A stretch of DNA of 24,535 nt, taken from the IMG/VR virus record IMGVR_UViG_3300020205_001245, positions 1 to 24,535 of that record; one strand, given 5' to 3'. A program made the position numbers and the translations under genes. This DNA is from a virus. Under the pieces are notes generated by a model. It did not search any database. It had not been told where the DNA came from and saw only the letters and a list, made by a program, of their open reading frames with translations. Below are positions 7,263-16,318 of the stretch, in pieces. Each line of letters begins with the position of its first letter. Position 1 is the stretch's first letter.

Positions 7263-8344
7263 ATAATGGTTTTTTTGGTTTTCCTTCTTCTTTAGATTCA
7301 AGTGTAATAGATATCAAAGAATTTGATATTAGTGGTGTATATACTGTACCACCAAACACAAAAAGACTTATTATATTTGCTGTGGGTGGTGGTGGTGGTG
7401 GTGCAGGAGGAGTTCGTCTGGTCGGAAACGGGTGTTCTGGTGGTGGTGGTGGCAATTCTGCAAATTTTGTGCTGTCTGAAATAGATAAAAAATCATTAAA
7501 TGGAATAACTACATTAAATATTATAATAGGAGCCGGTGGATCTGGTGGTGCAGGTTCGGCATCAAATGGTGCAGCAGCCTCTAATGGTGGTGGTGGTGGC
7601 GCAACAACGATTGGGATTTCTGGTAAAAAGAATCCATTTATATCCGCTGCTGGAAGTCAATATGGTTATGCTGGATCGACTGCATTTGGCCCAAACTCAC
7701 AAGCAGCTTCTGGAGTTAGTGCGGGAATATCTTTAATGTTTGGTTCTGTTGTATTTGGTGAGTTTGGGTTAACTCCTGGAACCAGCACCGGACCATTTTA
7801 CACCGGCTCCACACTTCATCCTGCATTAACCTCTGTTAATGACGGCGTTGGTGGCAGAGCAGGAAGAGGTACAACTGATTCAGTTGGTGGAACAGTGCAT
7901 GTTTTTTCTCCTTTGAGTTGTGCTGGTGCTGGTGGTGGAGGAGTATCTTATACCACAGTCCCTGGCACCGCACAAACTGGAGGTGGTATAAAATTTATGA
8001 ATGCTTCTAGTGCCGATTTCAGTGCAGATAGTAAAGTATATAAATCTGTATTTTCTTCCTGTCTGTCTGGTGATTATTCTCCAGGCGATGTTGTTTATTC
8101 TGGTGGTGCAATAAATACGGCAACTGCTCCTATAAACTCGAATCAGATGATTTGTCCAGATTGTATGTTTAGTGCAGGATTTGGAGGAGCCGGTGGTGGT
8201 GGAGGTGCATCAACTTCTGCAAACAATGGAGCAAATGGATATCGTGGAGGTGGTGGAGGTGGTGGAGGTGGTTCTAAGAATGTTGCCGCTGGTAATGGTG
8301 GTGCTGGTGGAAACGGTTATGTAAAGATAGTTGCAATCGGATAA
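7259..8344 (+). CDS. Glycine-rich tail adhesin-like protein (361 aa)
   Basis: The N-terminus carries FDISGVYTVPPNTKRLIIFA followed by six consecutive glycines, the pattern of phage glycine-rich domain proteins. Glycine runs recur at roughly residues 42-50, 60-65, 110-115, 221-226, 306-315 and 329-338, and the chain ends GGNGYVKIVAIG. Spaced glycine runs around variable loops recall the polyglycine layers of gp38-type adhesins at the tips of T-even long tail fibres, but I see no direct homology to gp38. There are several Cys, including ICPDC. The ATG overlaps the previous stop. A receptor-binding tip protein is the best guess. Tandem GGT codons make slippage-based length change possible. Confidence 0.7.
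   Translation: MNNGFFGFPSSLDSSVIDIKEFDISGVYTVPPNTKRLIIFAVGGGGGGAGGVRLVGNGCSGGGGGNSANFVLSEIDKKSLNGITTLNIIIGAGGSGGAGSASNGAAASNGGGGGATTIGISGKKNPFISAAGSQYGYAGSTAFGPNSQAASGVSAGISLMFGSVVFGEFGLTPGTSTGPFYTGSTLHPALTSVNDGVGGRAGRGTTDSVGGTVHVFSPLSCAGAGGGGVSYTTVPGTAQTGGGIKFMNASSADFSADSKVYKSVFSSCLSGDYSPGDVVYSGGAINTATAPINSNQMICPDCMFSAGFGGAGGGGGASTSANNGANGYRGGGGGGGGGSKNVAAGNGGAGGNGYVKIVAIG
7385..7402 (+). repeat. (GGT)6 trinucleotide tract in the adhesin gene
   Basis: Six perfect GGT units encode a glycine run. Shorter tracts occur at 7439-7453 and near 7585-7600, and mixed GGT/GGA runs near 8190-8200 and 8247-8273. Gains or losses of one unit keep the reading frame and would lengthen or shorten glycine runs. 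Confidence 0.85.
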
Positions 8345-8348
8345 AAAA

Positions 8349-8549
8349 ATGAAATACGCATTAGTAGAAAAAAATACAAATATTGTAAATAATATCATAA
8401 TTTGGGATGGTATAGGGGGTATAATAAATTTAGAATTATACACTCCTATATTATTAAATGAAAATGAAGATTGTGCTGTTGGTTATCTTTATGATCCAAA
8501 TTTACTACCTAGATTTTTTGCTATAGATTTTTTCTCTATAGCGTTTTGA
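8349..8549 (+). CDS. Small Tfa-like accessory protein (66 aa)
   Basis: I chose the ATG at 8349, four bases after the adhesin stop. An upstream TTG at 8331 would overlap the adhesin and adds six unlikely residues. The start MKYALVEKNTNIVNNIIIWD resembles small phage proteins of the type M-K-Y-A-x-I-x-N-x-x-V-x-N-x-I-x-W-D-G, which are often encoded beside tail-fibre genes as assembly helpers. There is no Shine-Dalgarno sequence, only an A-run. The end, FFAIDFFSIAF, is very hydrophobic and overlaps a hairpin. Assembly or trimming of the glycine-rich adhesin is an inference from position. Confidence 0.6.
   Translation: MKYALVEKNTNIVNNIIIWDGIGGIINLELYTPILLNENEDCAVGYLYDPNLLPRFFAIDFFSIAF
8520..8547 (+). 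terminator. Weak intrinsic terminator candidate
   Basis: GCTATAG (8520-8526) and CTATAGC (8536-8542) form a perfect 7-bp stem with a 9-base T-rich loop, followed by GTTTT. It falls at the end of the 66-aa gene and before the glycosyltransferases. The stem is AT-rich and the T-tract short, so termination would be partial at best. Confidence 0.4.
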
Positions 8550-8571
8550 TATATTTTAATATGGAGATACA

Positions 8572-9378
8572 ATGAAATTTTATATGTCATATTGGTCAAA
8601 TGGCTATTATGGTGAATTGGATGAATATATGTTGGACATACATCGGTTAAGTGTCCATTTAATTAATAAACATTATGGCGAGTGTCATTTAATAACAGAT
8701 AGCAATTCAAAGAAATATTTTTCGGAATTGCCTTTTGCTTCAATTTCTACCCACTTGGACACTGTTCCAGTACAAAAAAACAATTGGGCATTAGGTAAAT
8801 TATATGCTTATAAATTTTTAAGCGAAAATAATATTCCTTTTTGTCATATAGATTATGATGTGTTTTTGTGGAAAAGTTTACCAGAAAACTTATTAAAAAG
8901 TGAAGTTTTTTGTCAACATAAAGAAGAAAAAGTATACGATTTATATAGCTTTTATATGTTAAAAAAATATAATATTAATACTCATTTAATAGATAAAATA
9001 CCAGATAGAAATGAAAAGACAATTGCATTTAATGTTGGTATTTTTGGTGGAAATAACTTAGAATTTATTCAAAAATATTCTTCTAGTGCTATTGATTTTG
9101 CTATAGACAAACATAATCAAGAATGCTATAATGAAATTTCAAAGGTGCAAAAGCATCCAATACCTTGTATTACTGAACAGTATTATCTGTATGTTTGTTC
9201 TCAAAAATTTAATCAAAATGTAGAGTTTTTATTAAATGGAAAAATGCAAGATTATGAGAACGAAGCATCTGAATTGGGTTATACACATTTGATAGGGTAC
9301 AAATCTCACCCAAAAACAAAAGAAGCAGTTTATTTGAAATTATATGAGCACGGATTAAAGGAGCTAAAAGATTCATGA
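8572..9378 (+). CDS. DUF6734-like glycosyltransferase (268 aa)
   Basis: The order of conserved segments fits a GT-A-type glycosyltransferase related to DUF6734: MKFYMSYWSNGYYG at the start, HLITDS (residues 39-44), NNWALGKLYAYK near 70-81, the metal-binding DxD motif in CHIDYDVFLW (D94-Y-D96), and NVGIFGG in the middle. Donor and acceptor sugars cannot be told from sequence. GGAG lies six bases before the ATG. A paralogue follows immediately with a 4-base overlap. The codons are more A/T-rich than in the replication genes, which hints at separate acquisition. Being next to the adhesin genes, it may glycosylate virion proteins or host surface glycans. Confidence 0.7.
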   Translation: MKFYMSYWSNGYYGELDEYMLDIHRLSVHLINKHYGECHLITDSNSKKYFSELPFASISTHLDTVPVQKNNWALGKLYAYKFLSENNIPFCHIDYDVFLWKSLPENLLKSEVFCQHKEEKVYDLYSFYMLKKYNINTHLIDKIPDRNEKTIAFNVGIFGGNNLEFIQKYSSSAIDFAIDKHNQECYNEISKVQKHPIPCITEQYYLYVCSQKFNQNVEFLLNGKMQDYENEASELGYTHLIGYKSHPKTKEAVYLKLYEHGLKELKDS

Positions 9379-10202
9379 AATTTTATATGTCATATTGGTC
9401 TGGTGGATACCAACAAATACCACAATCATACATCATTGACTACCACAGACTATCTGCACATTATTTAAAAAAACACTATGGAGAAGTTCATTTAATAACA
9501 GATAGTGTTGGAAAGGATTCTTTAGAAGATGTTGGATATACAACAATAAGTACAGAATTGGATTCTTTGCCAGCAAATTTAAATTGGGCTTTAGGTAAAC
9601 TATACTCATATCGAAAATTGGCTCAAATTGGTGATCCTTTTTTGCATGTTGATTATGATGTTTTTGTTGAAAAACCATTTCCTGAAAATAAATTAACATC
9701 TACAGTTTTAGTGCAAAGTGTGGAAAAAATACTTCCGCCAGATAGATGGTACGATACAGACACATTTTATAATTTATGTCCTAATATTGGTTATTGCAAT
9801 AGAGATGATACAAATGATCATTCATACAATACTGGTATTTTTGGTGGAAATGATTTAGATTTTATTTACAAATATGCAAGTTCTGCATATGAATTGTCAG
9901 TAGATCCTGCAAATCAAATTGGCTATCAACAAATGAACAATAATGCAATTGGTCTATGTTTTTATCTTCCAACCATATTTTTAGAACAATATTATTTGTA
10001 TCAGTGTTCAAAACATTTTAATGTTTCGATAACGACATTGTTGAATGGCGGTGACTACGACAAACGATGGTTCGAAAGTAGTAGACGGGAATTAGAATAT
10101 TTTCATGTAACAGATATTGATGGAGGTATACCAAAAAACCATCAAAAACTACTTGAAATGATCCAAAGAAAATTAGTTTATGAGGGTGTGATTGTTGCTT
10201 AA
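9375..10202 (+). CDS. DUF6734-like glycosyltransferase, tandem paralogue (275 aa)
   Basis: This shares with the preceding gene the opening MKFYMSYWSGGY, YHRLSAHYLKKHYGEVHLI then TDS, ISTELDSLP, NWALGKLYSY, the DxD motif in HVDYDVFVEK (D93-Y-D95), a NTGIFGG motif in place of NVGIFGG, and EQYYLYQCSKHFN near the end. The first 26 bases of the two genes are identical, pointing to a tandem duplication or gene conversion. The ATG overlaps the upstream stop (ATGA). The proteins have diverged in their central acceptor-side regions, so they may act on different acceptors or in sequence. The donor is unknown. Confidence 0.7.
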   Translation: MKFYMSYWSGGYQQIPQSYIIDYHRLSAHYLKKHYGEVHLITDSVGKDSLEDVGYTTISTELDSLPANLNWALGKLYSYRKLAQIGDPFLHVDYDVFVEKPFPENKLTSTVLVQSVEKILPPDRWYDTDTFYNLCPNIGYCNRDDTNDHSYNTGIFGGNDLDFIYKYASSAYELSVDPANQIGYQQMNNNAIGLCFYLPTIFLEQYYLYQCSKHFNVSITTLLNGGDYDKRWFESSRRELEYFHVTDIDGGIPKNHQKLLEMIQRKLVYEGVIVA

Positions 10203-10632
10203 AGTTTATAAATTAAATGAAGAAGCAATTCTTCCCAAGTTCGCAACAGAACAATCTGCGTGTTTTGATATTTCTTTCTGTGGTAGAATTTTCAAGATCT
10301 TTGCTGGCAAAAGAGCAGTAATTCCTACAGGATTGATTCTTGATATTCCAAAAGGATATTCTGTTCGCATTCATGCCAGATCGGGATTGGCATATAAAAA
10401 TGGCATAACTCTTTTGAATGCAGAGGGTATTATAGATTCTGATTATGTTGATGAACTTAAAATTATTCTGTACAATACTTCAAATGAAGATTTTGAAATC
10501 CATCATGGTGATCGTATTGCCCAAGGAGAATTGGTGAAAACACTTGACTATACAGTAGAAGAATGCTATACTGCACCGGAACAGAAAACCAACCGTGTCG
10601 GTGGGTTTGGATCCACAGGAATAAAATCATGA
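10192..10632 (+). CDS. dut: dUTP diphosphatase (TTG start)
   Basis: Hydrolyses dUTP to dUMP and diphosphate, preventing uracil incorporation and giving substrate for ThyX. All five trimeric dUTPase motifs are visible: ACFDIS (motif 1), HARSGLAYKNGI (2), NAEGIIDSDYVDEL (3), HGDRIAQ (4) and NRVGGFGSTG (5). Motifs 1 and 3 depart slightly from the common AGxDL and DYRGE forms. The frame contains no Met, so a TTG start is forced, either 10192 or 10195. TGAGGG at 10181-10186 is the ribosome binding site and would suit 10195 slightly better. The gene overlaps the glycosyltransferase by 11 bases, and its stop overlaps the next ATG. Confidence 0.92.
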   Translation: MLLKVYKLNEEAILPKFATEQSACFDISFCGRIFKIFAGKRAVIPTGLILDIPKGYSVRIHARSGLAYKNGITLLNAEGIIDSDYVDELKIILYNTSNEDFEIHHGDRIAQGELVKTLDYTVEECYTAPEQKTNRVGGFGSTGIKS

Positions 10633-11009
10633 ACGAGCCATATAAAATCACAAGAGATGATTTGTTGACATTTCACCAAGGTCTTTGCAAAGACGCACTA
10701 GAACTAATGAAAGCAAAGAATCACGACTATGCTGGCAAGGGTGGACAAGAGCCATTTGCCAATTTTACTCGCGTAGAATCGATGGGAATTACAACAACTG
10801 AAAAGGGTATGATGGTTCGTCTTACTGATAAGATGAGCCGATTATCTTCTTTCACAGAATCTGGAAAGTTTGCTGTATCAGACGAGAAGTTAACTGATAC
10901 AATAATGGATATCATTAACTACTCTGTTCTTTTCTATGCATACATGATGGAAAAGCAAGCAAATGCAGATCTTAAAGCAGTTTCCAATAAAATTCTTATT
11001 CAGGATTAA
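10629..11009 (+). CDS. MazG-like / Nmad1 (DUF1599) family protein (126 aa)
   Basis: I chose the ATG at 10629, which overlaps the dUTPase stop; the frame stays open further upstream only because of overlap. The helical segment ELMKAKNHDYAG, then PFANF, MMVRLTDKMSRLSSF, and a late DEKLTDTIMDIINYSVL fit the Nmad1/DUF1599 family, which is related to all-alpha MazG-type nucleotide pyrophosphatases. The E..K..HDY, RLxDKxxRL and DE...D motifs would form the metal-nucleotide site. A role in nucleotide pool cleaning or modified nucleotide metabolism fits the neighbours (dut before, polymerase after). The substrate is not known. Confidence 0.7.
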   Translation: MNEPYKITRDDLLTFHQGLCKDALELMKAKNHDYAGKGGQEPFANFTRVESMGITTTEKGMMVRLTDKMSRLSSFTESGKFAVSDEKLTDTIMDIINYSVLFYAYMMEKQANADLKAVSNKILIQD

Positions 11010-13565
11010 ATGAGTTCTACTTTCTATACAAATGTCGCGGTTCGTGGAAACCGTATACTTTATCGTGGGTATCAAAATGGCAAGCGGATACATTCTGCAG
11101 AATCATTTCAGCCCACGATGTTTGTTACATCCAATAAACAAACAGAGTGGACTACACTTGATGGTAAGTATGTCGAACCAATCAATCCCGGTAGCATAGA
11201 CGATACCAAGAAATTCATAGATGATTACAAGGATGTTTCCGGATTTGAAATCTATGGAAACAATGATTTTGTTTATCAATTTATTGGTTATAAGTTTCCT
11301 AAAGAAGTTGTATACGACACCACTCAATTGAGAGTTGCCTATCTTGACATTGAAACTGAATGTGAGAGCGGATTCCCTTCGATTGAACAAGCAGATCAGA
11401 AAATCAATGTAATCACTTTTCGTATTGGTGATCAAACATACACATTCTGTTTGGGTAAAGCAACTCCCGTAGATGCTGATCATCATGTGTATTGCTACAC
11501 AAAAGAAGAAGTAATGCTTGAGCAGTTCTTGGAGATGTGGCAAGACAAAGATATTGATATTGTTACCGGATGGAATGTTAGATTCTTTGACATTCCATAT
11601 ATGGTAAACAGAATATCCCGTGTTCTTGATGAGAAGTCTGCAAAGAAATTGTCTCCTTGGGGACAATTGAAATCTCGTACAGTGGTTGTTCGCAATCAAG
11701 ATCTTGCAGTGTATGATCTTGTTGGAATTTCTATCATGGATTATTTCGATCTGTACAGGAAATTCACATTCGTTACTCGCGAAAGTTACAAACTAGACCA
11801 CATTGCTCATGTGGAACTCGGCGAACGCAAAGCATCTTTTGAAGAGTTTGAGAGTCTGCAAGATTTTTATACAGGAAACTTCGATAAATTTGTTGCATAC
11901 AATCACAAGGATGTTCAGTTAGTCCTGAAACTAGAAGAAAAATTGAAATTGTTGGAATTGGGAATTGCTCTTGCATACTCAGCAAAAGTAAATCTTCTTG
12001 ATGTGTTTTCTCAAGTTCGCACTTGGGATGCTATCATTTATCATTACTTGATCGAAAGAAATATAGTAATTCCTAAAAAAGAAGTAGAAGAGAAGGATCG
12101 TCAGTTCGAAGGTGCATATGTCAAAGAACCTTTGATTGGTGAACACAAGTGGATTGTGTCATTCGATTTGGATAGTCTCTATCCGCATTTGATCATGCAA
12201 TACAACATCTCACCTGAGACTAAGACTGATTGGGGTCAGCGAGGAATCCTGAATCCTGATATGATCTTTGACAGAGAAGACGATAAACCAATAACATCTT
12301 TCATGGATTGTCTTGAAATTTTCCGCAATGCTAAACTAAGAAACGAATCCGTTGCTGCAAATGGCATTACCTTTCGCAGAGATGTTCGTGGATTTCTCCC
12401 TGCTCTGATGGAGACAATGTATGAAGAGCGGAAAATGTACAAGAACAAGATGTTGCAGTGCAAAGCAGAATTGAAGAATCTAGATTCTTCTGCTAGCAAA
12501 GAACAAATCAAAACTCTCAAGAACAACATCTCCAAGTTTCACAATTTTCAATTGGTTCGTAAGATTCAATTGAACAGCGCGTTCGGTGCTATTGGAAATC
12601 AATATTTCCGTTACTATGATCTTGATCTAGCAGAAGCCATTACCGTGTCCGGTCAACTGGCAATTCGTTGGATTGAGAGATCGCTTAACACATTCCTGAA
12701 CACAACTATCGGCACAACCGGATGTGATTTTGTTATAGCATCCGATACCGATTCTGTTTATATCTGCTTGGATAAACTCGTTCAGAAGGTTATGCCTAAT
12801 GCAGACAACCACAAGATCGTAAAGTTCTTGGACAAATCTTGCAAGGATATTATCGATCCATTCATTGAATCGAAGTACAAGGAACTTGCCACATTGATGA
12901 ATGCATATTCTCAAAAGATGCACATGAAGCGAGAATCCATATCCAACAAGGGAATATGGACTGCTAAGAAACGCTACATGCTTAATGTGTATATGGCAGA
13001 AGATGATGTTCTTCTTGATAAGCCAGAAATGAAGATAATGGGAATCGAAACCAGTAGATCTTCGACTCCTCAGATTGTAAGAGAAGCACTGACTAAAGCC
13101 ATTCACATAATCATGAATGGAAACGAAGCATCTCTCAGAGAATTTGTTGATAATTTTCGCAAAGAGTTCTTCAGTAAAGATCCTGAAGTGATTGCATTCC
13201 CCCGTGGATGCAATGGAATGTTAGAGTATGCAGATTCGTCCAGCATATACCGAAAGTCAACTCCTATTCATGTGAGGGGTGCTTTGCTCTATAATCATTA
13301 TGTGAAGAAGAACAAATTGACAAAGAAATATCAATTGATCAAAGCAGGAGAAAAGGTAAAGTATGTGTATCTGAAAGAACCAAATCCTCTTGGGGAGAAT
13401 GTTGTTTCTTTCATCAGTACTTTACCTAAAGAACTTGACTTACATCGGTTTGTGGACTACAATTCACAGTTCGAGAAGAGTTTCGTAGAACCACTAACAA
13501 TCATTCTACATACCATGAATTGGAAAATCAAAGAGGAAAGTAGCCTAGAAAGTCTATTTGTATGA
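11010..13565 (+). CDS. 43: Family B DNA polymerase, T4 gp43 type (851 aa)
   Basis: Replicative polymerase with proofreading. Exonuclease motifs: Exo I AYLDIETE (D113, E115, almost the same numbers as in T4), Exo II GWNVRFFDIP (D194) and Exo III YNHKD (Y297, D301). Polymerase motifs: A in SFDLDSLYPH (D386), B in RKIQLNSAFGAIGN (K518, N522, G526) and C in ASDTDS (D579, D581). The length is slightly below T4 gp43 (898 aa). All catalytic residues are present, and there is no intein or split, unlike in some T4-like phages. The ATG directly follows the upstream stop. The stop overlaps a small membrane-protein gene. The neighbouring UvsX, gp41 and gp61 complete the replication set. Confidence 0.97.
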   Translation: MSSTFYTNVAVRGNRILYRGYQNGKRIHSAESFQPTMFVTSNKQTEWTTLDGKYVEPINPGSIDDTKKFIDDYKDVSGFEIYGNNDFVYQFIGYKFPKEVVYDTTQLRVAYLDIETECESGFPSIEQADQKINVITFRIGDQTYTFCLGKATPVDADHHVYCYTKEEVMLEQFLEMWQDKDIDIVTGWNVRFFDIPYMVNRISRVLDEKSAKKLSPWGQLKSRTVVVRNQDLAVYDLVGISIMDYFDLYRKFTFVTRESYKLDHIAHVELGERKASFEEFESLQDFYTGNFDKFVAYNHKDVQLVLKLEEKLKLLELGIALAYSAKVNLLDVFSQVRTWDAIIYHYLIERNIVIPKKEVEEKDRQFEGAYVKEPLIGEHKWIVSFDLDSLYPHLIMQYNISPETKTDWGQRGILNPDMIFDREDDKPITSFMDCLEIFRNAKLRNESVAANGITFRRDVRGFLPALMETMYEERKMYKNKMLQCKAELKNLDSSASKEQIKTLKNNISKFHNFQLVRKIQLNSAFGAIGNQYFRYYDLDLAEAITVSGQLAIRWIERSLNTFLNTTIGTTGCDFVIASDTDSVYICLDKLVQKVMPNADNHKIVKFLDKSCKDIIDPFIESKYKELATLMNAYSQKMHMKRESISNKGIWTAKKRYMLNVYMAEDDVLLDKPEMKIMGIETSRSSTPQIVREALTKAIHIIMNGNEASLREFVDNFRKEFFSKDPEVIAFPRGCNGMLEYADSSSIYRKSTPIHVRGALLYNHYVKKNKLTKKYQLIKAGEKVKYVYLKEPNPLGENVVSFISTLPKELDLHRFVDYNSQFEKSFVEPLTIILHTMNWKIKEESSLESLFV

Positions 13566-13669
13566 CAGATTCTATTATAATTGCTGTTTTGTTTTTTGCT
13601 TTTATTGGTATGACTTTTGGTTTATTGAGTTTTGAGATTGTGAGGAACTCATGCAGAAAAAAGAATTGA
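13562..13669 (+). CDS. Very small single-pass membrane protein (35 aa)
   Basis: The ATG at 13562 overlaps the polymerase TGA (ATGA), the joining used throughout this operon. The product is MTDSIIIAVLFFAFIGMTFG followed by [15 protein letters not shown]: one hydrophobic helix of about 20 residues and a basic end, predicting an inner membrane protein with the C-terminus in the cytoplasm. It overlaps the next gene by 19 bases. No family is recognisable at this length. Support comes from overlap and composition only. Confidence 0.5.
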   Translation: MTDSIIIAVLFFAFIGMTFGLLSFEIVRNSCRKKN

Positions 13670-13839
13670 GTAAAATTGCAAAAGAAATTATTGAAAATTG
13701 TTTGATCCTAAGACACACCGATCTTCAGTATAAACTCAAAGGAAATCTGAAACACATTGATCTAGCAACACTAGATCTCATTACAAACGAATCACGCAAT
13801 ATAGAAATTACATTGAAAGAAATGAAGGAATTATTATGA
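13651..13839 (+). CDS. Small helical hypothetical protein (62 aa)
   Basis: [20 protein letters not shown]... ending TLKEMKELL is charged and likely all-helical, with no motif I recognise. GTGAGGA precedes the ATG by about seven bases. The stop overlaps the UvsX start (ATGA). It lies between the polymerase and the recombinase, so it may be an accessory replication or recombination factor, but nothing in the sequence shows this. Confidence 0.65.
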   Translation: MQKKELSKIAKEIIENCLILRHTDLQYKLKGNLKHIDLATLDLITNESRNIEITLKEMKELL

Positions 13840-14903
13840 GTTTTCTAAAAAATATTATAAAAGAGTCCAAGAATGAATTCGCAAGCATCGTTGAAGACGG
13901 CATTGAAGGCAGTGACATCAAGGGATTCGTGGACACAGGGAGCTATTCTTTTAATGCTCTTCTTTCTGGCTCTTTGTATGGTGGGATGCCTGATAATAAG
14001 ATCATGGCTATTGCTGGCGAAAGTGCAACTGGCAAAACTTATTTCACGCTAGGAATTGTCGGACAGTTTTTGAATGATTTTCCTGATGGAGCAGTGCTGT
14101 ATTTCGATACAGAGCAAGCAGTCACCAGTTCCATGTTTAAAGAACGAGGCATCGATCCTAATCGCATCGCTGTGTTTCCAGTGAACACAGTAGAAGAGTT
14201 CAGACACCAAGCAGTAACCATCTTGGATTCTTATTTGGCTCTTTCCCAAAAGGAAAAGAAGCCAATGATGATTGTATTGGACAGTCTTGGTATGTTGTCC
14301 ACCAATAAGGAAATGGCAGACACGGCAGAAGGTAAGACAACCAAGGACATGACACGCGCACAGGTGATTAAAGCCACCTTTAGAGTGTTGACTCTGAAAC
14401 TTGGTAAAGCAAATGTGCCACTGATTATGACAAACCACACTTATGACATAATCGGTTCGATGTATCCAACGAAAGAGATGGGTGGTGGATCTGGTCTTAA
14501 GTATGCAGCATCTACTATCGTATACCTCTCCAAGAGAAAAGAGAAGGATAATGATGGTAGTGTAGTGGGAAATGTGATACACTGCAAACTGTACAAGGGT
14601 AGAATCACCAAGGAAAACAAGATGGTTGATGTCATGTTACGATATGACAGTGGATTGGATCGTTATTACGGGTTGGTTGATTTGGCTATCAAATACGGAA
14701 TCTTTAAGAAAGTTTCTACTCGTATTGAATTGCCAGATGGAAAGACGGCGTTCGAAAAGAATATCCGTGAGAATCCAGAAAAGTATTTCACAGATGCAGT
14801 AATGGTCAAACTTGAAGACGCTGCAAGACAAGAATTCAAGTACGGTATGCAGTCTGCCGGCGATGAGACTGTTTCAGAGGATCTAGATGAGCCAACTGAA
14901 TGA
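13836..14903 (+). CDS. uvsX: UvsX-type RecA-like recombinase (355 aa)
   Basis: Strand-exchange protein for recombination-dependent replication and repair. Walker A is GESATGKT (residues 61-68), followed by a RecA-type FDTEQA with the likely catalytic Glu at 93. Walker B is MMIVLDSLG (144-152), and [11 protein letters not shown] (about 216-226) fits the L2/ATP-sensing region. The end is acidic ([13 protein letters not shown]), as in other single-strand-binding partner proteins. It is somewhat shorter than T4 UvsX (391 aa). It overlaps its neighbours at both ends by ATGA, so it is translated with gp41. I see no separate UvsY or gp32 in this window. Confidence 0.93.
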   Translation: MSFLKNIIKESKNEFASIVEDGIEGSDIKGFVDTGSYSFNALLSGSLYGGMPDNKIMAIAGESATGKTYFTLGIVGQFLNDFPDGAVLYFDTEQAVTSSMFKERGIDPNRIAVFPVNTVEEFRHQAVTILDSYLALSQKEKKPMMIVLDSLGMLSTNKEMADTAEGKTTKDMTRAQVIKATFRVLTLKLGKANVPLIMTNHTYDIIGSMYPTKEMGGGSGLKYAASTIVYLSKRKEKDNDGSVVGNVIHCKLYKGRITKENKMVDVMLRYDSGLDRYYGLVDLAIKYGIFKKVSTRIELPDGKTAFEKNIRENPEKYFTDAVMVKLEDAARQEFKYGMQSAGDETVSEDLDEPTE

Positions 14904-16318
14904 GCATAGAAAAAATCATATTGGAGAACTTACTAACAAATGAAATATATGTTAGACGAGTTCTACCATTCATAAAAGAAGAATACTTTCAAGAAAGAAA
15001 CGACAAAGCAATTTTTCGTTCCATTCAAGATTTCTTCATCACCTATAACGGCTTGCCTAGTCAAGATGCAATCAAGATTGCAATATCAAATCGCACCGAC
15101 TTAACTCAAACAGAATTTGAGACTATTAGTTCTAACATTGGTGCGTTTGATGTTACGACAAAACAAGATGATGCATGGTTGCTACATGAGACTGAAAAGT
15201 TTTGTAAGGATAAGGCAGTGTATAATGCCATATTGGAATCCATTCATATCATTGAAGGGAAGTCCAGTAACAAAACCACCACATCGTTGCCTTCTATTTT
15301 GTCCGATGCGCTTGCTGTTTCTTTTGATAGTAATGTTGGTCATGATTACTTGAAGGATGCAGAAAAGCGATACGACTTCTACCACACAGTAGAGAAGAAG
15401 ATTCCGTTTGATCTTGAATACATGAATCAGATCACAAATAGTGGCACTCCACAAAAAACATTGAATATTGTTATCGCAGGAACCGGAGTAGGTAAGTCTC
15501 TGTTCTTGTGTCATCATGCAGCAAATTGCATGATGCAAAACAAAAATGTTCTATACATCACATGTGAAATGGCAGAAGAGAGAATTGCCGAACGCATTGA
15601 TGCAAACATCATGGACACCACTCTTGATGATCTGAAACTGTTGACCAAGGACATGTATGCCAAGAGGCTGTTCAATGCAACTAGAGGTGTGCTAGGAAAG
15701 CTAATTATAAAAGAATATCCTACTGGCACAGCAAATGTCAACCATTTCAGACATCTATTAGATGAACTTAAATTGAAGCGAAAGTTTATTCCAGATATCA
15801 TCTTTATTGATTATCTGAACATATGCTCGTCTAGTCGATTCAAAGCAGCAGTTGTGAATTCGTACACTTATATCAAGGGTATTGCAGAAGAACTGCGAGG
15901 ACTTGCGGTAGAACAAAATGTACCAATTTTCTCTGCTACACAGACGAACCGAGATGGATATACCAATACAGATCTTGGATTGGAAAATACATCAGAATCG
16001 TTTGGATTGCCACAAACTGCAGATTTTATGTTTGCTCTGATTAGAACAGAAGAACTTGATCAGATGAATCAAGTGATGGTAAAGCAGTTGAAGAATCGGT
16101 ACAATGATTTGGCGTCCAATCGAAAGTTTATGATAGGAATCAATCGATCAAAGATGAAACTGTTTAATGTAGACGAATCTGCTCAGATAGGATTGATTGG
16201 TGCCGGTGCAGAAAATGAAGTGGTTACGAAAGAACAAGGATTTGGTAATAAGTTTAAGCGCAAAGGGTATGGAGATAAAGTAAAGTCTTGGCAATTTGAG
16301 GATAAAACAAATGAATGA
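14900..16318 (+). CDS. 41: Replicative DNA helicase, T4 gp41 / DnaB family (472 aa)
   Basis: Hexameric 5'-3' helicase that works with the gp61 primase. The N-terminal helical domain (residues 1-150) resembles that of DnaB proteins ([20 protein letters not shown]). The RecA-like core has Walker A AGTGVGKS (193-200), a catalytic Glu in TCEMAEERI (E223), Walker B IIFIDYLN (300-307) and the Gln sensor in [11 protein letters not shown] (Q348). Length matches T4 gp41 (475 aa). The ATG overlaps the UvsX stop, and the stop region overlaps a 47-aa gene. A basic tail ([13 protein letters not shown]) ends the protein. Confidence 0.95.
   Translation: MSIEKIILENLLTNEIYVRRVLPFIKEEYFQERNDKAIFRSIQDFFITYNGLPSQDAIKIAISNRTDLTQTEFETISSNIGAFDVTTKQDDAWLLHETEKFCKDKAVYNAILESIHIIEGKSSNKTTTSLPSILSDALAVSFDSNVGHDYLKDAEKRYDFYHTVEKKIPFDLEYMNQITNSGTPQKTLNIVIAGTGVGKSLFLCHHAANCMMQNKNVLYITCEMAEERIAERIDANIMDTTLDDLKLLTKDMYAKRLFNATRGVLGKLIIKEYPTGTANVNHFRHLLDELKLKRKFIPDIIFIDYLNICSSSRFKAAVVNSYTYIKGIAEELRGLAVEQNVPIFSATQTNRDGYTNTDLGLENTSESFGLPQTADFMFALIRTEELDQMNQVMVKQLKNRYNDLASNRKFMIGINRSKMKLFNVDESAQIGLIGAGAENEVVTKEQGFGNKFKRKGYGDKVKSWQFEDKTNE

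Noticed and set aside
491-8344. Diversity-generating retroelement suggested by Mtd-like fibre starts
   Set aside because: There is no reverse transcriptase, template repeat or adenine-biased variable repeat in the window. The similarity is limited to the attachment domain.
10544-10572. Promoter-like TTGACT-N17-TATACT inside the dUTPase gene
   Set aside because: It falls in conserved coding sequence with no gap, and the next gene is coupled by an overlapping stop/start. Chance is likely in AT-rich DNA.
12627-13106. 159-codon minus-strand frame inside the polymerase gene
   Set aside because: It overlaps conserved polymerase motif C, and the product looks random (rich in Cys, His and Leu).
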